Shown here piece after piece: positions 7,996 to 16,226 of a DNA stretch of 64,000 bases. Source of the DNA: CAYOUV01 sp963790075 (GTDB lineage: Bacteria; Chloroflexota; Anaerolineae; Anaerolineales; Villigracilaceae). The translations under genes and the position numbers were made by a program. Under the pieces are notes generated by a model. The model worked only from the letters and a program-made list of their open reading frames with translations. It was not told where the DNA came from and made no database searches. The DNA is taken from NCBI GenBank assembly GCA_963790075.1, contig CAWBNG010000004.1:992001-1056000 (forward strand), in the 5' to 3' direction. Position 1 is the stretch's first letter. Every line of letters begins with the position of its first letter.

Positions 7996-9054
7996 TTATA
8001 TAACGAGATTGAACAAATATCCGGTGATAATGATGGCGATCGTCAGTGTAGCGGCAAAGATAGCCAACAATTGCGGCTTGAGCACGCGGCGCAGGATGAT
8101 CATTTCGGGTAAGCTCAAACCCACCACCGACATCATGAAAGCCAGTACGGTTCCAAGGGAGGCCCCCTTCTCCATCAGTGCGTGGACGATAGGGATCATA
8201 CCGGCGGCGTTCGAATAGAGCGGTACACCCAACAGCACGCCGGCAGGCACGGACCACCAGGCGCTCTTGCCGAGGATGCCAGCCAGGGCACTTTCCGGTA
8301 CAAAGCCATGAATGCCGGCCCCAACGGCAATGCCAACAATGACATACAACCAGACCTTGCCCACGATTTCTCGTGTGCTTTCCCAGGCAATCCCGAAACG
8401 CTCTGACCAGGTCGGCTTCTCAGTCTGCAAAAGGCCGCCTTTCCCAACTTTAATCTGCCAGACGAAATCCTCCACGAATCGTTCAAGCTTCAAGCGCCCG
8501 ATGACAACCCCGGCGATGATCGCAATCGTCAGACCGGACACCAGATAGAGCCCGGCGATTTTCCAGCCGAACAGGCCGAACAGCATGACCAGGGCTATTT
8601 CATTGACAACCGGTGTAGCGGTTAAGAAGGAGAAGGTCACACCCAGCGGAATGCCGGATTCGACAAAGCCAATGAATAGCGGCACCGCCGAGCACGAACA
8701 GAAGGGCGTAATGACACCCAAGCCTGCGGCCAGGACATTGCCCACTCCTTCGCGTTTGCCGCCCAACCAGGCGCGCGTCTGTTCTGCGCTGAAGAACGAA
8801 CGCAGGGTTGTGATCAGGAAGATCATACCCCCCAGCAGCAGGATGATTTTAGGTACATCGTAGAAGAAAAATGCTAGCGAAGCACCCAGGTGCGAGCCTT
8901 GTTCCAACCCCAACAGGGTATACGTCAGCCAGTTTGCCAGCGGCTCAATAAAGTTATAGGTGATGATCCAGGCCGTGGTTATCAGAACGAAAATAACAAA
9001 GGTCTTTAGATCCCGATTTCGGATGGGAACTTGAGACGAAATTATGTCGGTCAT
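7996..9054 (-). CDS. ArsP/DUF318 family permease
   Basis: A 352-residue permease with about eight to ten membrane helices. The family hallmark TPFCSCSAVPLF (about residue 115) and the repeat-like second half GVPLYSNAAGMIPIV identify the DUF318 group. That group includes ArsP, an exporter of trivalent organoarsenicals, and relatives of unknown cargo. The gene follows the small thioredoxin-like protein by 9 bp and is the last gene of an operon led by an ArsR-type repressor, so efflux of a thiol-reactive metal or metalloid compound is likely. The cargo is inference. Confidence 0.88.
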   Translation of the reverse strand: MTDIISSQVPIRNRDLKTFVIFVLITTAWIITYNFIEPLANWLTYTLLGLEQGSHLGASLAFFFYDVPKIILLLGGMIFLITTLRSFFSAEQTRAWLGGKREGVGNVLAAGLGVITPFCSCSAVPLFIGFVESGIPLGVTFSFLTATPVVNEIALVMLFGLFGWKIAGLYLVSGLTIAIIAGVVIGRLKLERFVEDFVWQIKVGKGGLLQTEKPTWSERFGIAWESTREIVGKVWLYVIVGIAVGAGIHGFVPESALAGILGKSAWWSVPAGVLLGVPLYSNAAGMIPIVHALMEKGASLGTVLAFMMSVVGLSLPEMIILRRVLKPQLLAIFAATLTIAIIITGYLFNLVI

Positions 9055-9063
9055 GGGATTGAT

Positions 9064-9315
9064 TTAGGCAGTTTCCAGAGCGTCGGTCAACCAGGTTGTG
9101 ACTTCAGCTTCGGAGGGGATACGACCGGTCGAGACCAACTTCTCGTTGATGACCAGGCCCGGGGTGGAGAGAATGTTATAAGCCATGATATCGGCGTAAT
9201 CCGTTACTTTGATGACTTCGGCTTCCATCGCCATATTGTCGATTGCCTTGTGTGCGATTTGCTCGAGCCGTTTACAGTTGGCGCAGCCGGAACCGAGAAC
9301 TTTGATTGTAAGCAT
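9064..9315 (-). CDS. small thioredoxin-like redox protein (MTH895/TM0996 type)
   Basis: An 83-residue single-domain protein with the active-site motif GCANCKRLE at residues 10-18 and the cis-proline segment STPGLVINEKLVSTGR. Proteins of this size with CxxC in this position are often encoded beside DUF318 permeases and ArsR regulators. They are thought to carry out thiol exchange on the cargo or the permease. AAGGAG is well placed before the ATG. It lies between arsR and the permease gene. Confidence 0.9.
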   Translation of the reverse strand: MLTIKVLGSGCANCKRLEQIAHKAIDNMAMEAEVIKVTDYADIMAYNILSTPGLVINEKLVSTGRIPSEAEVTTWLTDALETA

Positions 9316-9358
9316 TTGAAACTCCTTTTTTACAGAATGACGAATTTTGGATGATGGA

Positions 9359-9739
9359 TTATGCTGTGGTTGTATCAGTCACTACCGGCGTACAGGTCGG
9401 ACAGGCACACTGCGAATCCTGATTGATGGGAAGCAGGCCGGTTAAATCTACTTCGATGATCTCGGCTGCTTTCGATATCAAAGCGAGAATTTCAGGTTTT
9501 TGTAGACGATAGAAGATATATTTACCTTCTCGGCGTGTGTCGAGCAGATCTGCTTGACGCAAAGCCATCAGGTGCTGCGAGATGTACGCCTGGCGGTATC
9601 CCAACCTGGCTTCGAGATGGCAAACACACGCTTCGCTAATGCCAATCGCCAATAAAATCTGCAGGCGTGGCGGGGAACTGAGGGCCTGCAAGAAAGAAGC
9701 GGTTTGATCGAAGGGGGACAGGGGATCTTGAGTTGTCAT
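9359..9739 (-). CDS. ArsR/SmtB family metal-sensing repressor
   Basis: A winged-helix repressor of about 126 residues. Recognition features: LSSPPRLQILLAIGISEACVCHLEARLG, where CVC matches the ELCVCDL arsenic-binding motif of ArsR, then the helix-turn-helix RQAYISQHLMALRQADLLDTRREGKYIFYRL. A C-terminal CACPTC adds a second possible thiol site. I start at ATG 9739; the TTG two codons earlier would lie in the operator. It heads the operon with the thioredoxin-like and permease genes and should repress it until a thiophilic metal binds. Confidence 0.93.
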   Translation of the reverse strand: MTTQDPLSPFDQTASFLQALSSPPRLQILLAIGISEACVCHLEARLGYRQAYISQHLMALRQADLLDTRREGKYIFYRLQKPEILALISKAAEIIEVDLTGLLPINQDSQCACPTCTPVVTDTTTA

Positions 9740-9785
9740 ATTCAATACTCTGAATGTATTGTAGTACCTATTCAGTCATTTGAAT
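9740..9785 (-). promoter_or_regulatory. double ArsR operator with -10 box between the half-operators
   Basis: Two inverted repeats of the form ATTCA-N6-TGAAT lie at 9740-9755 and 9770-9785, with centres 30 bp apart (about three helical turns). Between them, read on the minus strand, is TACAAT (9758-9763), a good -10 box. Transcription would start inside the proximal repeat, about 12 nt before the arsR ATG. Confidence 0.75.
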
Positions 9786-9869
9786 ATGACAATTGTCACG
9801 ATAAGTATCGTTGTTTGTAATATCTATTGGCCTGTATAATATTTGGAGAAAAGCATGATTTCGTAGAGT

Positions 9870-10913
9870 ATGCCAATGTCCCTGTATTCGGAGATTTTCG
9901 AACAGCCGGTTTGCCTGGAGAAGCTGTTGACTTCCCAGAGAAAGAGCGTGGAAGAGATTGCGCTGGCAATCCAAGCGCGTCAAACTGGATTTGTTTTTCT
10001 GGCGGCGCGCGGTTCCTCGGACAACGCCGGGCGCTATGCCAATTACCTGTGGGGGGCGGTGAACGGTCTGCCACTGGCGCTGGCGACCCCGTCGATTTTT
10101 ACCCATTACCAGCAGCCGCCAAAGTTGCAGAATGCCCTGGTGGTGGGTATCTCCCAATCCGGGCAGTCTCCTGATATCGTCAGCGTGCTGGTAGAGGGCA
10201 GGCGACAGGGCTGTCTGACTCTGGCTATCACGAATGTGCTCGATTCACCCCTGGCAGCAACGGCGGATTTCGTTCTCGACATCCAGACCGGACCGGAGCT
10301 GGCTGTAGCCGCCACCAAGACCTATACGGCCGAGCTGCTGGCAATTGCCATGCTCTCGGCCGCCTTGAGTGGGCAGGAGACGCATTGGCAGGCACTTAAG
10401 CGTATCCCAGATTGGGTTATGAATGCTTTGGAACAGGATCAACGGATAGGTCAGGCGGCACAACGCTATCGATATATGCAGCAGTGCGTAGTTCTGGGAC
10501 GTGGTTACAATTATTCAACTGCTTTTGAGTGGGCACTGAAGCTCAAGGAATTGACATACGTAGCGGCCGAGCCATACTCATCGGCTGATTTTCAGCATGG
10601 GCCGATCGCTGTGGTGGCACGCGGCTTTCCGGTCATGGCTATCCTTCCGGCTGGAAAGGTGTTCCAAACTCAAATGCAATTACTCAAGCATTTGAAACAA
10701 GATCTATTGGCTGAATTGGTGGTCATCTCGAATGAAGACGAAGCGCTGGAGATGGCCCAAACCCCGTTCCCAATTTCTGGTGAGATACCGGAATACCTGT
10801 CTCCGCTGGTAGGTATTGTTACAGCTCAATTATTCGCCTATCATTTGACCCTGGCGAGAGGTTATAATCCCGACCAACCGCGTACGATTCGTAAGGTGAC
10901 CTCGACACGTTAA
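9870..10913 (+). CDS. two-SIS-domain sugar isomerase (NagB-II / AgaS-like glucosamine-6-phosphate deaminase)
   Basis: A 347-residue protein made of two SIS domains and lacking the glutaminase domain of GlmS. The first has FLAARGSSDNAGRYANYL near residue 44 and VVGISQSGQSPDIV near 92. The second has VVLGRGYNYSTAFEWALKLKE near 205. The GlmS-like catalytic tail is YNPDQPRTIRKVT. It probably converts amino-sugar phosphate (glucosamine 6-phosphate) to fructose 6-phosphate. It is followed 36 bp later by the ugpC-type ATPase gene, which suggests shared sugar metabolism. The start may instead be the ATG two codons on (9876); no strong ribosome site is visible. Confidence 0.85.
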   Translation: MPMSLYSEIFEQPVCLEKLLTSQRKSVEEIALAIQARQTGFVFLAARGSSDNAGRYANYLWGAVNGLPLALATPSIFTHYQQPPKLQNALVVGISQSGQSPDIVSVLVEGRRQGCLTLAITNVLDSPLAATADFVLDIQTGPELAVAATKTYTAELLAIAMLSAALSGQETHWQALKRIPDWVMNALEQDQRIGQAAQRYRYMQQCVVLGRGYNYSTAFEWALKLKELTYVAAEPYSSADFQHGPIAVVARGFPVMAILPAGKVFQTQMQLLKHLKQDLLAELVVISNEDEALEMAQTPFPISGEIPEYLSPLVGIVTAQLFAYHLTLARGYNPDQPRTIRKVTSTR

Positions 10914-10949
10914 GTTATAATATATTATCTATGGACTCAGGAGGCTAGG

Positions 10950-12050
10950 ATGGCAAATGTAACCTATGATCAAGTGACCAAGAAATTCGGGGAGACGACC
11001 GCGGTCGACGATCTGAGCATCCAGGTAGCGGACAAGGAATTCCTGGTGCTGGTCGGGCCTTCGGGCTGCGGCAAGACCACCGCCCTGCGCCTGCTGGCCG
11101 GTCTGGAGGAGATCACCGAGGGCAAGATCTCGATCGAAGATCGCGTGGTCAACGACGTCGCCCCCAAGGATCGCGACATTGCCATGGTCTTCCAGTCCTA
11201 CGCGCTCTACCCGCACCTGTCGGTCTACGACAACATGGCCTTCGGGCTCAAACTGCGCAAGACGCCCAAGGAGGATATCAAGCGCCGGGTGCAGGAAGCG
11301 GCCGAGATCCTGGACATCCAGGAGTACCTGGACCGCAAACCGCGCCAGCTCTCAGGCGGACAGCGCCAGCGGGTGGCGCTGGGACGCGCGATCGTGCGCG
11401 AGCCGAAGGTGTTCCTGTTCGACGAGCCGCTCTCCAACCTGGACGCCAAGCTGCGGGTGCAAATGCGGACCGAGATCAGCAAGCTGCACCAGCGTCTGCA
11501 GACCACCTTCATCTACGTCACGCACGACCAGACCGAAGCCATGACGATGGCCACGCGCATCGCGGTGATCAACAAAGGGCAACTGCAGCAGATCGACACG
11601 CCGCAGAACCTGTACGACAACCCGGCCAACCTGTTCGTGGCCGGCTTCATCGGCTCCCCGGCCATGAACTTCTTCCCGGCCAAGCTGCGCAAGGACGGTG
11701 GACGGCTGGTGGTGGACAGCGGCGACTTCGTGATCCAGATCCCGCAGGAGCGCAGCGCGACCTACCAGAACCTGGTCGACAAGCGCGTCATCTTCGGCAT
11801 CCGGCCGGAGAACATCCACGACCCGCACTTCACCCCGGGGAACATCCATGCCGAGAAGATCACGGCCAAGGTGGATGTGACCGAATTGATGGGCAACGAG
11901 ATCTTCATGTACATGCTGAGCGGCAAGAACAGCTTCGTGGCACGTGTCGATCCGCGCTCCTCGCACCGCATTGGAGAAGAGGTGGAGATGGTCTTCAATA
12001 TGGACAACTTCCACATCTTCGACGCCCAATCTGAGTTGGCGATCCGATAA
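10950..12050 (+). CDS. ugpC: sn-glycerol-3-phosphate/sugar ABC transporter ATPase, UgpC/MsmK type
   Basis: A 366-residue ATPase of CUT1 sugar importers. Motifs: Walker A GPSGCGKTT near residue 36, MVFQSYALYPHL Q-loop, signature LSGGQRQRVALGRAI, Walker B VFLFDEPLSNLDA, H-loop YVTHDQTEAM, and a C-terminal TOBE/regulatory domain with FGIRPENI. AGGAGG lies 5 nt before the ATG. There is no permease beside it, so it probably serves several CUT1 permease pairs, including those at 41.6-43.4 kb. Its codon use is clearly more GC-rich than that of both neighbours. A strong terminator follows. Confidence 0.93.
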   Translation: MANVTYDQVTKKFGETTAVDDLSIQVADKEFLVLVGPSGCGKTTALRLLAGLEEITEGKISIEDRVVNDVAPKDRDIAMVFQSYALYPHLSVYDNMAFGLKLRKTPKEDIKRRVQEAAEILDIQEYLDRKPRQLSGGQRQRVALGRAIVREPKVFLFDEPLSNLDAKLRVQMRTEISKLHQRLQTTFIYVTHDQTEAMTMATRIAVINKGQLQQIDTPQNLYDNPANLFVAGFIGSPAMNFFPAKLRKDGGRLVVDSGDFVIQIPQERSATYQNLVDKRVIFGIRPENIHDPHFTPGNIHAEKITAKVDVTELMGNEIFMYMLSGKNSFVARVDPRSSHRIGEEVEMVFNMDNFHIFDAQSELAIR

Positions 12051-12071
12051 ATATCATTATTTTGGATTAAC

Positions 12072-12102
12072 AAAGCGCCTTTTCTATTAAAAGGCGCTTT
12101 TT
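12072..12102 (+). terminator. intrinsic terminator after ugpC
   Basis: A perfect 12-bp stem (AAAGCGCCTTTT / AAAAGGCGCTTT) with loop CTATT, ending in TTTTT, 22 bp past the ugpC stop. Confidence 0.9.
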
Positions 12103-12236
12103 CGTTTGCGTGTGATGCGTAACAATTGGTAATGTTGTGCGCGTGTTATCAGCATCATTTGTGAATGTAAAGTATGTCTCCCTTCAGAATTCTTTTCGCT
12201 TGATAAGCGATGGATAAAAAAGCCTCCGCAAGAAGA

Positions 12237-13736
12237 TCAATGGCTTGATCTGTTCACCTTCTTGAAATCAATGTACCCTTGCTGAACGTTTACAGAGATC
12301 AGCTGCACACGAAGCCGGTGACCGACATCCAAACCTTCGTACCCATGGACCAGTTTACCTTCGATTGGAATACCAAGCAGCCGGACCCAGGTGCCTTTCT
12401 CAGATGCGCCGGTGACAATCGAATCAAACTGCTCTCCGATCCTTGATTCAAGCAGCAGCGCGGCTGCGGATTTTTCCACACTGCGTTCGACTTTATTCGC
12501 CGCATTTTCTGCCTCGGTGCAATGGTCGGCCAGCACATCCAGTTCAGCTTTGCTGTAAGGAGTCTTTTTTCCTTCCAGGGCCGCTTTCAACAGGCGCTGA
12601 GTCAGCAAGTCGGGATAGCGGCGATTTGGAGCGGTCGAATGGGCATAATCTTTAACGGCCAGGCCAAAGTGCCCCGGGGCATTCCCTCCAGGAAGTTCAG
12701 CAAGATATTCACCAGCCCCCATCAACTTGATGACCGTCAGGGAAAGGTCGGGGAAACGGATTGGATCCGCAGCTTTTTGCTTGATCAAAAACCCTTCCAA
12801 TGCTTTTGAATCCGGCTTCTCTGGGAGTTCGTACTTGTAATCCTTAGCAATTTCCACGATCCGCCCCCATCTTTTGGGTGTGCGTACCACGCGGCGGATC
12901 GAAGGGAATCCGCAGGCGGAGAGATAACGGGCGGTCGCACCGTTGGCCGCAATCATGAAATTTTCAATGATCTCCTTCGCGCGGTTCTTTTCCTCTATTT
13001 CGAGGGTGCGGATTTGATCGCCATCGAAAACCGGTTTGGCCTCGATGGTTTCCAGGCTGAGTGCCCCGTGGAGATGCCGTAAATTCCTCATGCTTTGTGC
13101 TGCGCGATCCTGGAGTTGCAGATTCTCAGCCAGACCTGGAACAGCAGTAATTTCCCCGGGTATGGCGCTTTGCTTTTCCAGCCAGGCAGCCACGCTGTTA
13201 TAGGCTAGTTTCGCATGGTTCTGCACCCAGGCTTTGTAAATCTTTGGTTCCTGAATTGTCCCATCCTTACCAATTACCATTTCAACAACCATGGCAATTC
13301 TGTCCTGGGACAAATTCAGGGAAGTCACGTCGGTCGAAAGCTTTTCCGGTAGCATGGGGAATATCTCGGCAGCGGTATAGACGGAGGTGGTGTTATGACG
13401 GGCATGTTCGTCGATCGCTGACCCCATTTTTACAGATGAGTCCACGTCTGCTATGGCCACCAGGATTTTTACCTCGCCTGCGGGCATTGCCTCGGCAACG
13501 GTAAGTTGATCCAGATCGCGTGAGTCATCGTTATCGATCGAGGCCCAGAGAAGATTCCGTCGGTCGCGAATTGTATTTTTATCGATTGACGCAGTCGTCG
13601 AATGCTGGAGCTGCCCCAGTTCGGCGAGGGCTGCGCTTGAAAAATCGGGTAGCAAGCCTCGCTCAAGCATTGCCCGCCGCGCAATGCTCTGCAACAGCCT
13701 GCGATGGTGTTGGTTATTGGGTTGCAAATTGTGCAT
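12237..13736 (-). CDS. RNase II/RNB family exoribonuclease
   Basis: A 499-residue protein centred on an RNB catalytic domain. The acidic cluster DNDDSRDLDQL near residue 68 and AIADVDSSVKMGSAID near 94 hold the metal-binding aspartates. HSTAPNRRYPDLLTQRLL near 365 is the RNA-binding arginine segment. The last 80 residues resemble an S1-like domain (GTWVRLLGIPIEGKLVHGYEGLDVGHRL). It lacks the N-terminal cold-shock domains of full RNase R. It should degrade single-stranded RNA 3' to 5'. AAAGGAG stands 6 nt before the ATG. A decayed relative of its N-terminus lies at 15.8-16.0 kb. Confidence 0.9.
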   Translation of the reverse strand: MHNLQPNNQHHRRLLQSIARRAMLERGLLPDFSSAALAELGQLQHSTTASIDKNTIRDRRNLLWASIDNDDSRDLDQLTVAEAMPAGEVKILVAIADVDSSVKMGSAIDEHARHNTTSVYTAAEIFPMLPEKLSTDVTSLNLSQDRIAMVVEMVIGKDGTIQEPKIYKAWVQNHAKLAYNSVAAWLEKQSAIPGEITAVPGLAENLQLQDRAAQSMRNLRHLHGALSLETIEAKPVFDGDQIRTLEIEEKNRAKEIIENFMIAANGATARYLSACGFPSIRRVVRTPKRWGRIVEIAKDYKYELPEKPDSKALEGFLIKQKAADPIRFPDLSLTVIKLMGAGEYLAELPGGNAPGHFGLAVKDYAHSTAPNRRYPDLLTQRLLKAALEGKKTPYSKAELDVLADHCTEAENAANKVERSVEKSAAALLLESRIGEQFDSIVTGASEKGTWVRLLGIPIEGKLVHGYEGLDVGHRLRVQLISVNVQQGYIDFKKVNRSSH

Positions 13737-13792
13737 GTCCTGCTCCTTTTACGTCACTTTGATTTCAATACCGGTAATACCCTGGTAATCGG

Positions 13793-15484
13793 TCAGCCTG
13801 CCTCTACTTGTTCTTCCCTTCCCATCTCTATCCGGTTGCGCCCGGCTTGCTTTGCGCGGTAGAGCGCCATATCCGCCGATCGGATGACCGCCATGCCCGT
13901 TGTGCCGTGATCCGGGTACGCCGCCACGCCGAGTGACAGGGTCAGACCCCCCAACTGCTGACCGTTATGCTGGATTTGGAGCCGTTTGAGCCCATCCTGT
14001 AATACTTCAGCACGGGTGCGCGTTGTCAGCAGCGTCGCCCCTGGCAGGATGAGAATAAACTCCTCACCACCGAAGCGGCAGGCAACATCTTCACGGCGTA
14101 CGTGAGTAAGCAGAAAGCCGCCCAATTCACGCAGCACCGTATCCCCCGCCTTGTGACCGTAGGTATCATTGATTGTTTTGAAAAAGTCAATATCAATCAT
14201 GATGATCCCCACCGGCTGATGGTTGCGCTTCGCCCGCTGAACTTCCCGTTCCAGTGTTTCTTCGAGGTAGCGCCGGTTGAAAAGTCCGGTGAGCGGGTCG
14301 CGGATCGCTTGCTGACGAAGTGTTTCGCGCAAATCCAGGTTGGCCAACGCCAGCGCAGTCGTGTCCGCCACGGTGCGCGCTAATTTCTGTTTGAGCGGAG
14401 TCACATGTAGGTCGCTCTTGTCTTTGTTCTGCAATGACAATCCACCGAGTTTCTCCCCATGGGCTACCAAAGGTAGGCACAAGTGGGTCGCGGCGAGGCC
14501 GTCAACTGAATGATGACATTGGTCGAGATGTCCCCCTTCAGCCATATGTGCCTGACCGTCCTGCAGAACCGGGCAATCGTTCGGTGAGAATGTGGTCAGG
14601 ATATTTTGGTTTGAAGAGAATCCCCAAGCAACCACAACTTCGCTGAGATCCTGCGCAGGGTTGAGCCTGAACAATGTGCCGGTCTGCTCGGGGAATAACA
14701 GGGCGCAGGACTGCTCGGCGATGGCATAGATTTCTTCGATCGTGACGCAAGCCTGGTACGATGCAACCATCTTGTTGAGCAAAGATATTTCGAGGTTTCG
14801 CTGCTCCAATTCCGACAGATTGCGCGCTAATATTTCGCTGGCTTCCAGTAATGCTGCTTCCGCGCTCTTGCGGTCGGTAACATCGCGCGCCACCCATAGC
14901 GTGCTGTCTTCAGTCATGTAAGAGATGGAAGTCTCAAACCAGAGCAGGCGTTCGCCAATGGTCAGTTTATATTCAACCTTGAGAGTTTGTTGTGCCCCCA
15001 ATACTTTTTGGACGGTGGAAAGGAGTGTCTCGGCCTCATCCGGTGGGAAGACATCCCGTAAGTTTTTGCCCAGCAGTTCATCGGGCGGTTTATAGAGCAG
15101 ACCGGGGTCGGTGGGGGCGATGCTTTGGTAGACGCCCTGGCGGTCTATCACCATCACCACATCGTGCATGGAGGCGAACAGGGCGTGTAGTTCGGCCTCA
15201 ATCCGCAGACGCTCCGTGAGTTCAATATTCTTTTTACTATTTACGGAATTCAACCGATTCGCGATAAATTGGGCATATATTGTATTGATCAGGATTATCA
15301 CAACGATAAAGGTGCGCACATAGATTTCATACGGCTCAGGATGTAATAATTGGGTGAGGAAGGTTCCCTGGTGAAACCAGTATACATCTATGAGAATGTC
15401 CGCCAACAAAAAAAGCATGAGGGACCCAATCCCATGCAGAACTTTTGATCTACCAATAGTTTGTTTGATTTTTTCTTGCATCAT
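13793..15484 (-). CDS. membrane diguanylate cyclase with PAS and GAF sensors
   Basis: About 563 residues. Two hydrophobic segments lie near the N-terminus (LMLFLLADILIDV and FIVVIILINTIYAQF). Next come a PAS domain (VVMVIDRQGVYQSIAPTDPG to VARDVTDRKSAE), a linker helix, a GAF domain (MVASYQACVTIEEIYAIAEQSC to ALALANLDLRE) and a GGDEF domain. The active-site motif is GGEEF, and RRED five residues earlier is the inhibitory I-site (RxxD). It makes cyclic di-GMP in response to a signal and is likely product-inhibited. I start at ATG 15484; a TTG five codons upstream is possible. It stands alone after the RNB gene, with no copy of the 70-bp element. Confidence 0.92.
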   Translation of the reverse strand: MMQEKIKQTIGRSKVLHGIGSLMLFLLADILIDVYWFHQGTFLTQLLHPEPYEIYVRTFIVVIILINTIYAQFIANRLNSVNSKKNIELTERLRIEAELHALFASMHDVVMVIDRQGVYQSIAPTDPGLLYKPPDELLGKNLRDVFPPDEAETLLSTVQKVLGAQQTLKVEYKLTIGERLLWFETSISYMTEDSTLWVARDVTDRKSAEAALLEASEILARNLSELEQRNLEISLLNKMVASYQACVTIEEIYAIAEQSCALLFPEQTGTLFRLNPAQDLSEVVVAWGFSSNQNILTTFSPNDCPVLQDGQAHMAEGGHLDQCHHSVDGLAATHLCLPLVAHGEKLGGLSLQNKDKSDLHVTPLKQKLARTVADTTALALANLDLRETLRQQAIRDPLTGLFNRRYLEETLEREVQRAKRNHQPVGIIMIDIDFFKTINDTYGHKAGDTVLRELGGFLLTHVRREDVACRFGGEEFILILPGATLLTTRTRAEVLQDGLKRLQIQHNGQQLGGLTLSLGVAAYPDHGTTGMAVIRSADMALYRAKQAGRNRIEMGREEQVEAG

Positions 15485-15499
15485 CTCTTCTGCTAGCAA

Positions 15500-15791
15500 T
15501 ATTTTGCAAACAGTTCACAGTATTCGAACAAGCGCTGGGCGCTGGGATAGTTACGATTACGCTTCAGACCTACCGGCCGTCCTCAAGAGTCGCAAAAGTC
15601 GGTACCTATCATAACCTGCAATAAAGCTCACTTACCTTGCCCAGACGCCAGAACCGGCATATCTTGCGGAGCTAAACGTGAAGTTAGTTACCTGTATCCT
15701 CTCTTAGATTCAGGCGTAAGTACAACAGGCTGTTGCTTCCCAGGTGGCGCCACCCGCAGGGGCACGACATCAAGGGAAGCGTGTCAGGAAA
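15500..15791. other. non-coding stretch upstream of the diguanylate cyclase
   Basis: No gene recognised in 292 bp. It includes CAAGCGCTGGGCGCTGGG with repeated GCGCTGGG and must hold the promoter of the minus-strand cyclase, but no convincing -35/-10 pair was found. Confidence 0.4.
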
Positions 15792-16004
15792 TCAGCATCG
15801 GCGCCAGCAAGGAAATAGCTGGGAATGAACGCATAGACGTCTCCGAATACTACCAGGAAGAAGTGCAAATTCAGCATGATCCAAAGTGCAATGCGTAGCT
15901 AACCGGAACCGTTCTTCGAGCGCACGACTTGGAAAATCCGGGAGCAACCCTCGTTCTGGCAAGCCCAAGGCGCAATGTTTTGCAAAATGGAACAGATGCT
16001 GCAC
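15792..16004 (-). pseudogene. remnant of an RNase II-like N-terminus
   Basis: A 70-codon open stretch contains LPERGLLPDFPSRALEER, which lines up with MLERGLLPDFSSAALAEL near the start of the intact RNB protein encoded at 12237-13736. The similarity fades after about 25 residues and the rest is not RNB-like. This looks like the decayed end of a duplicate gene rather than a working protein. It rests on one short match. Confidence 0.45.
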
Positions 16005-16025
16005 CTGTGTGTTTATTTGAAACGA

Positions 16026-16184
16026 TTACTCGACTGATTTTTCTGGGACGCGTTTTATGAACGGCGCTCTATAAACGGTGCCTTCTTTACTGGCTTCTTG
16101 CTTCAACCGCCTGATATGCAGGCGCAGCCCTTTGGGAAGTCGTTTCATTTTCGTTTTGTTTGTCTTGGTTGTTTTGTCAGTCAT
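16026..16184 (-). CDS. small basic protein, 52 residues
   Basis: A 52-residue gene. AGGAG sits exactly 7 nt before ATG 16184. The product is very basic (MTDKTTKTNKTKMKRLPKGL..., then HIRRLKQEASKEGTVYRAPF, ending KRVPEKSVE). It begins 42 bp past the stop of the radical SAM gene on the same strand, so it is probably the second gene of that operon. Function unknown. The charge pattern would fit nucleic-acid or ribosome binding, but that is a guess. Confidence 0.65.
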   Translation of the reverse strand: MTDKTTKTNKTKMKRLPKGLRLHIRRLKQEASKEGTVYRAPFIKRVPEKSVE

Positions 16185-16226
16185 TGAATTGCTCCTGATT
16201 ATTTTTATCGTTCAGACTCTTCGCAA

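Noticed and set aside
10950..12050. Long open frames antisense to and out of frame with ugpC
   Set aside because: They come from its GC-rich codon use; none has a ribosome site or domain.
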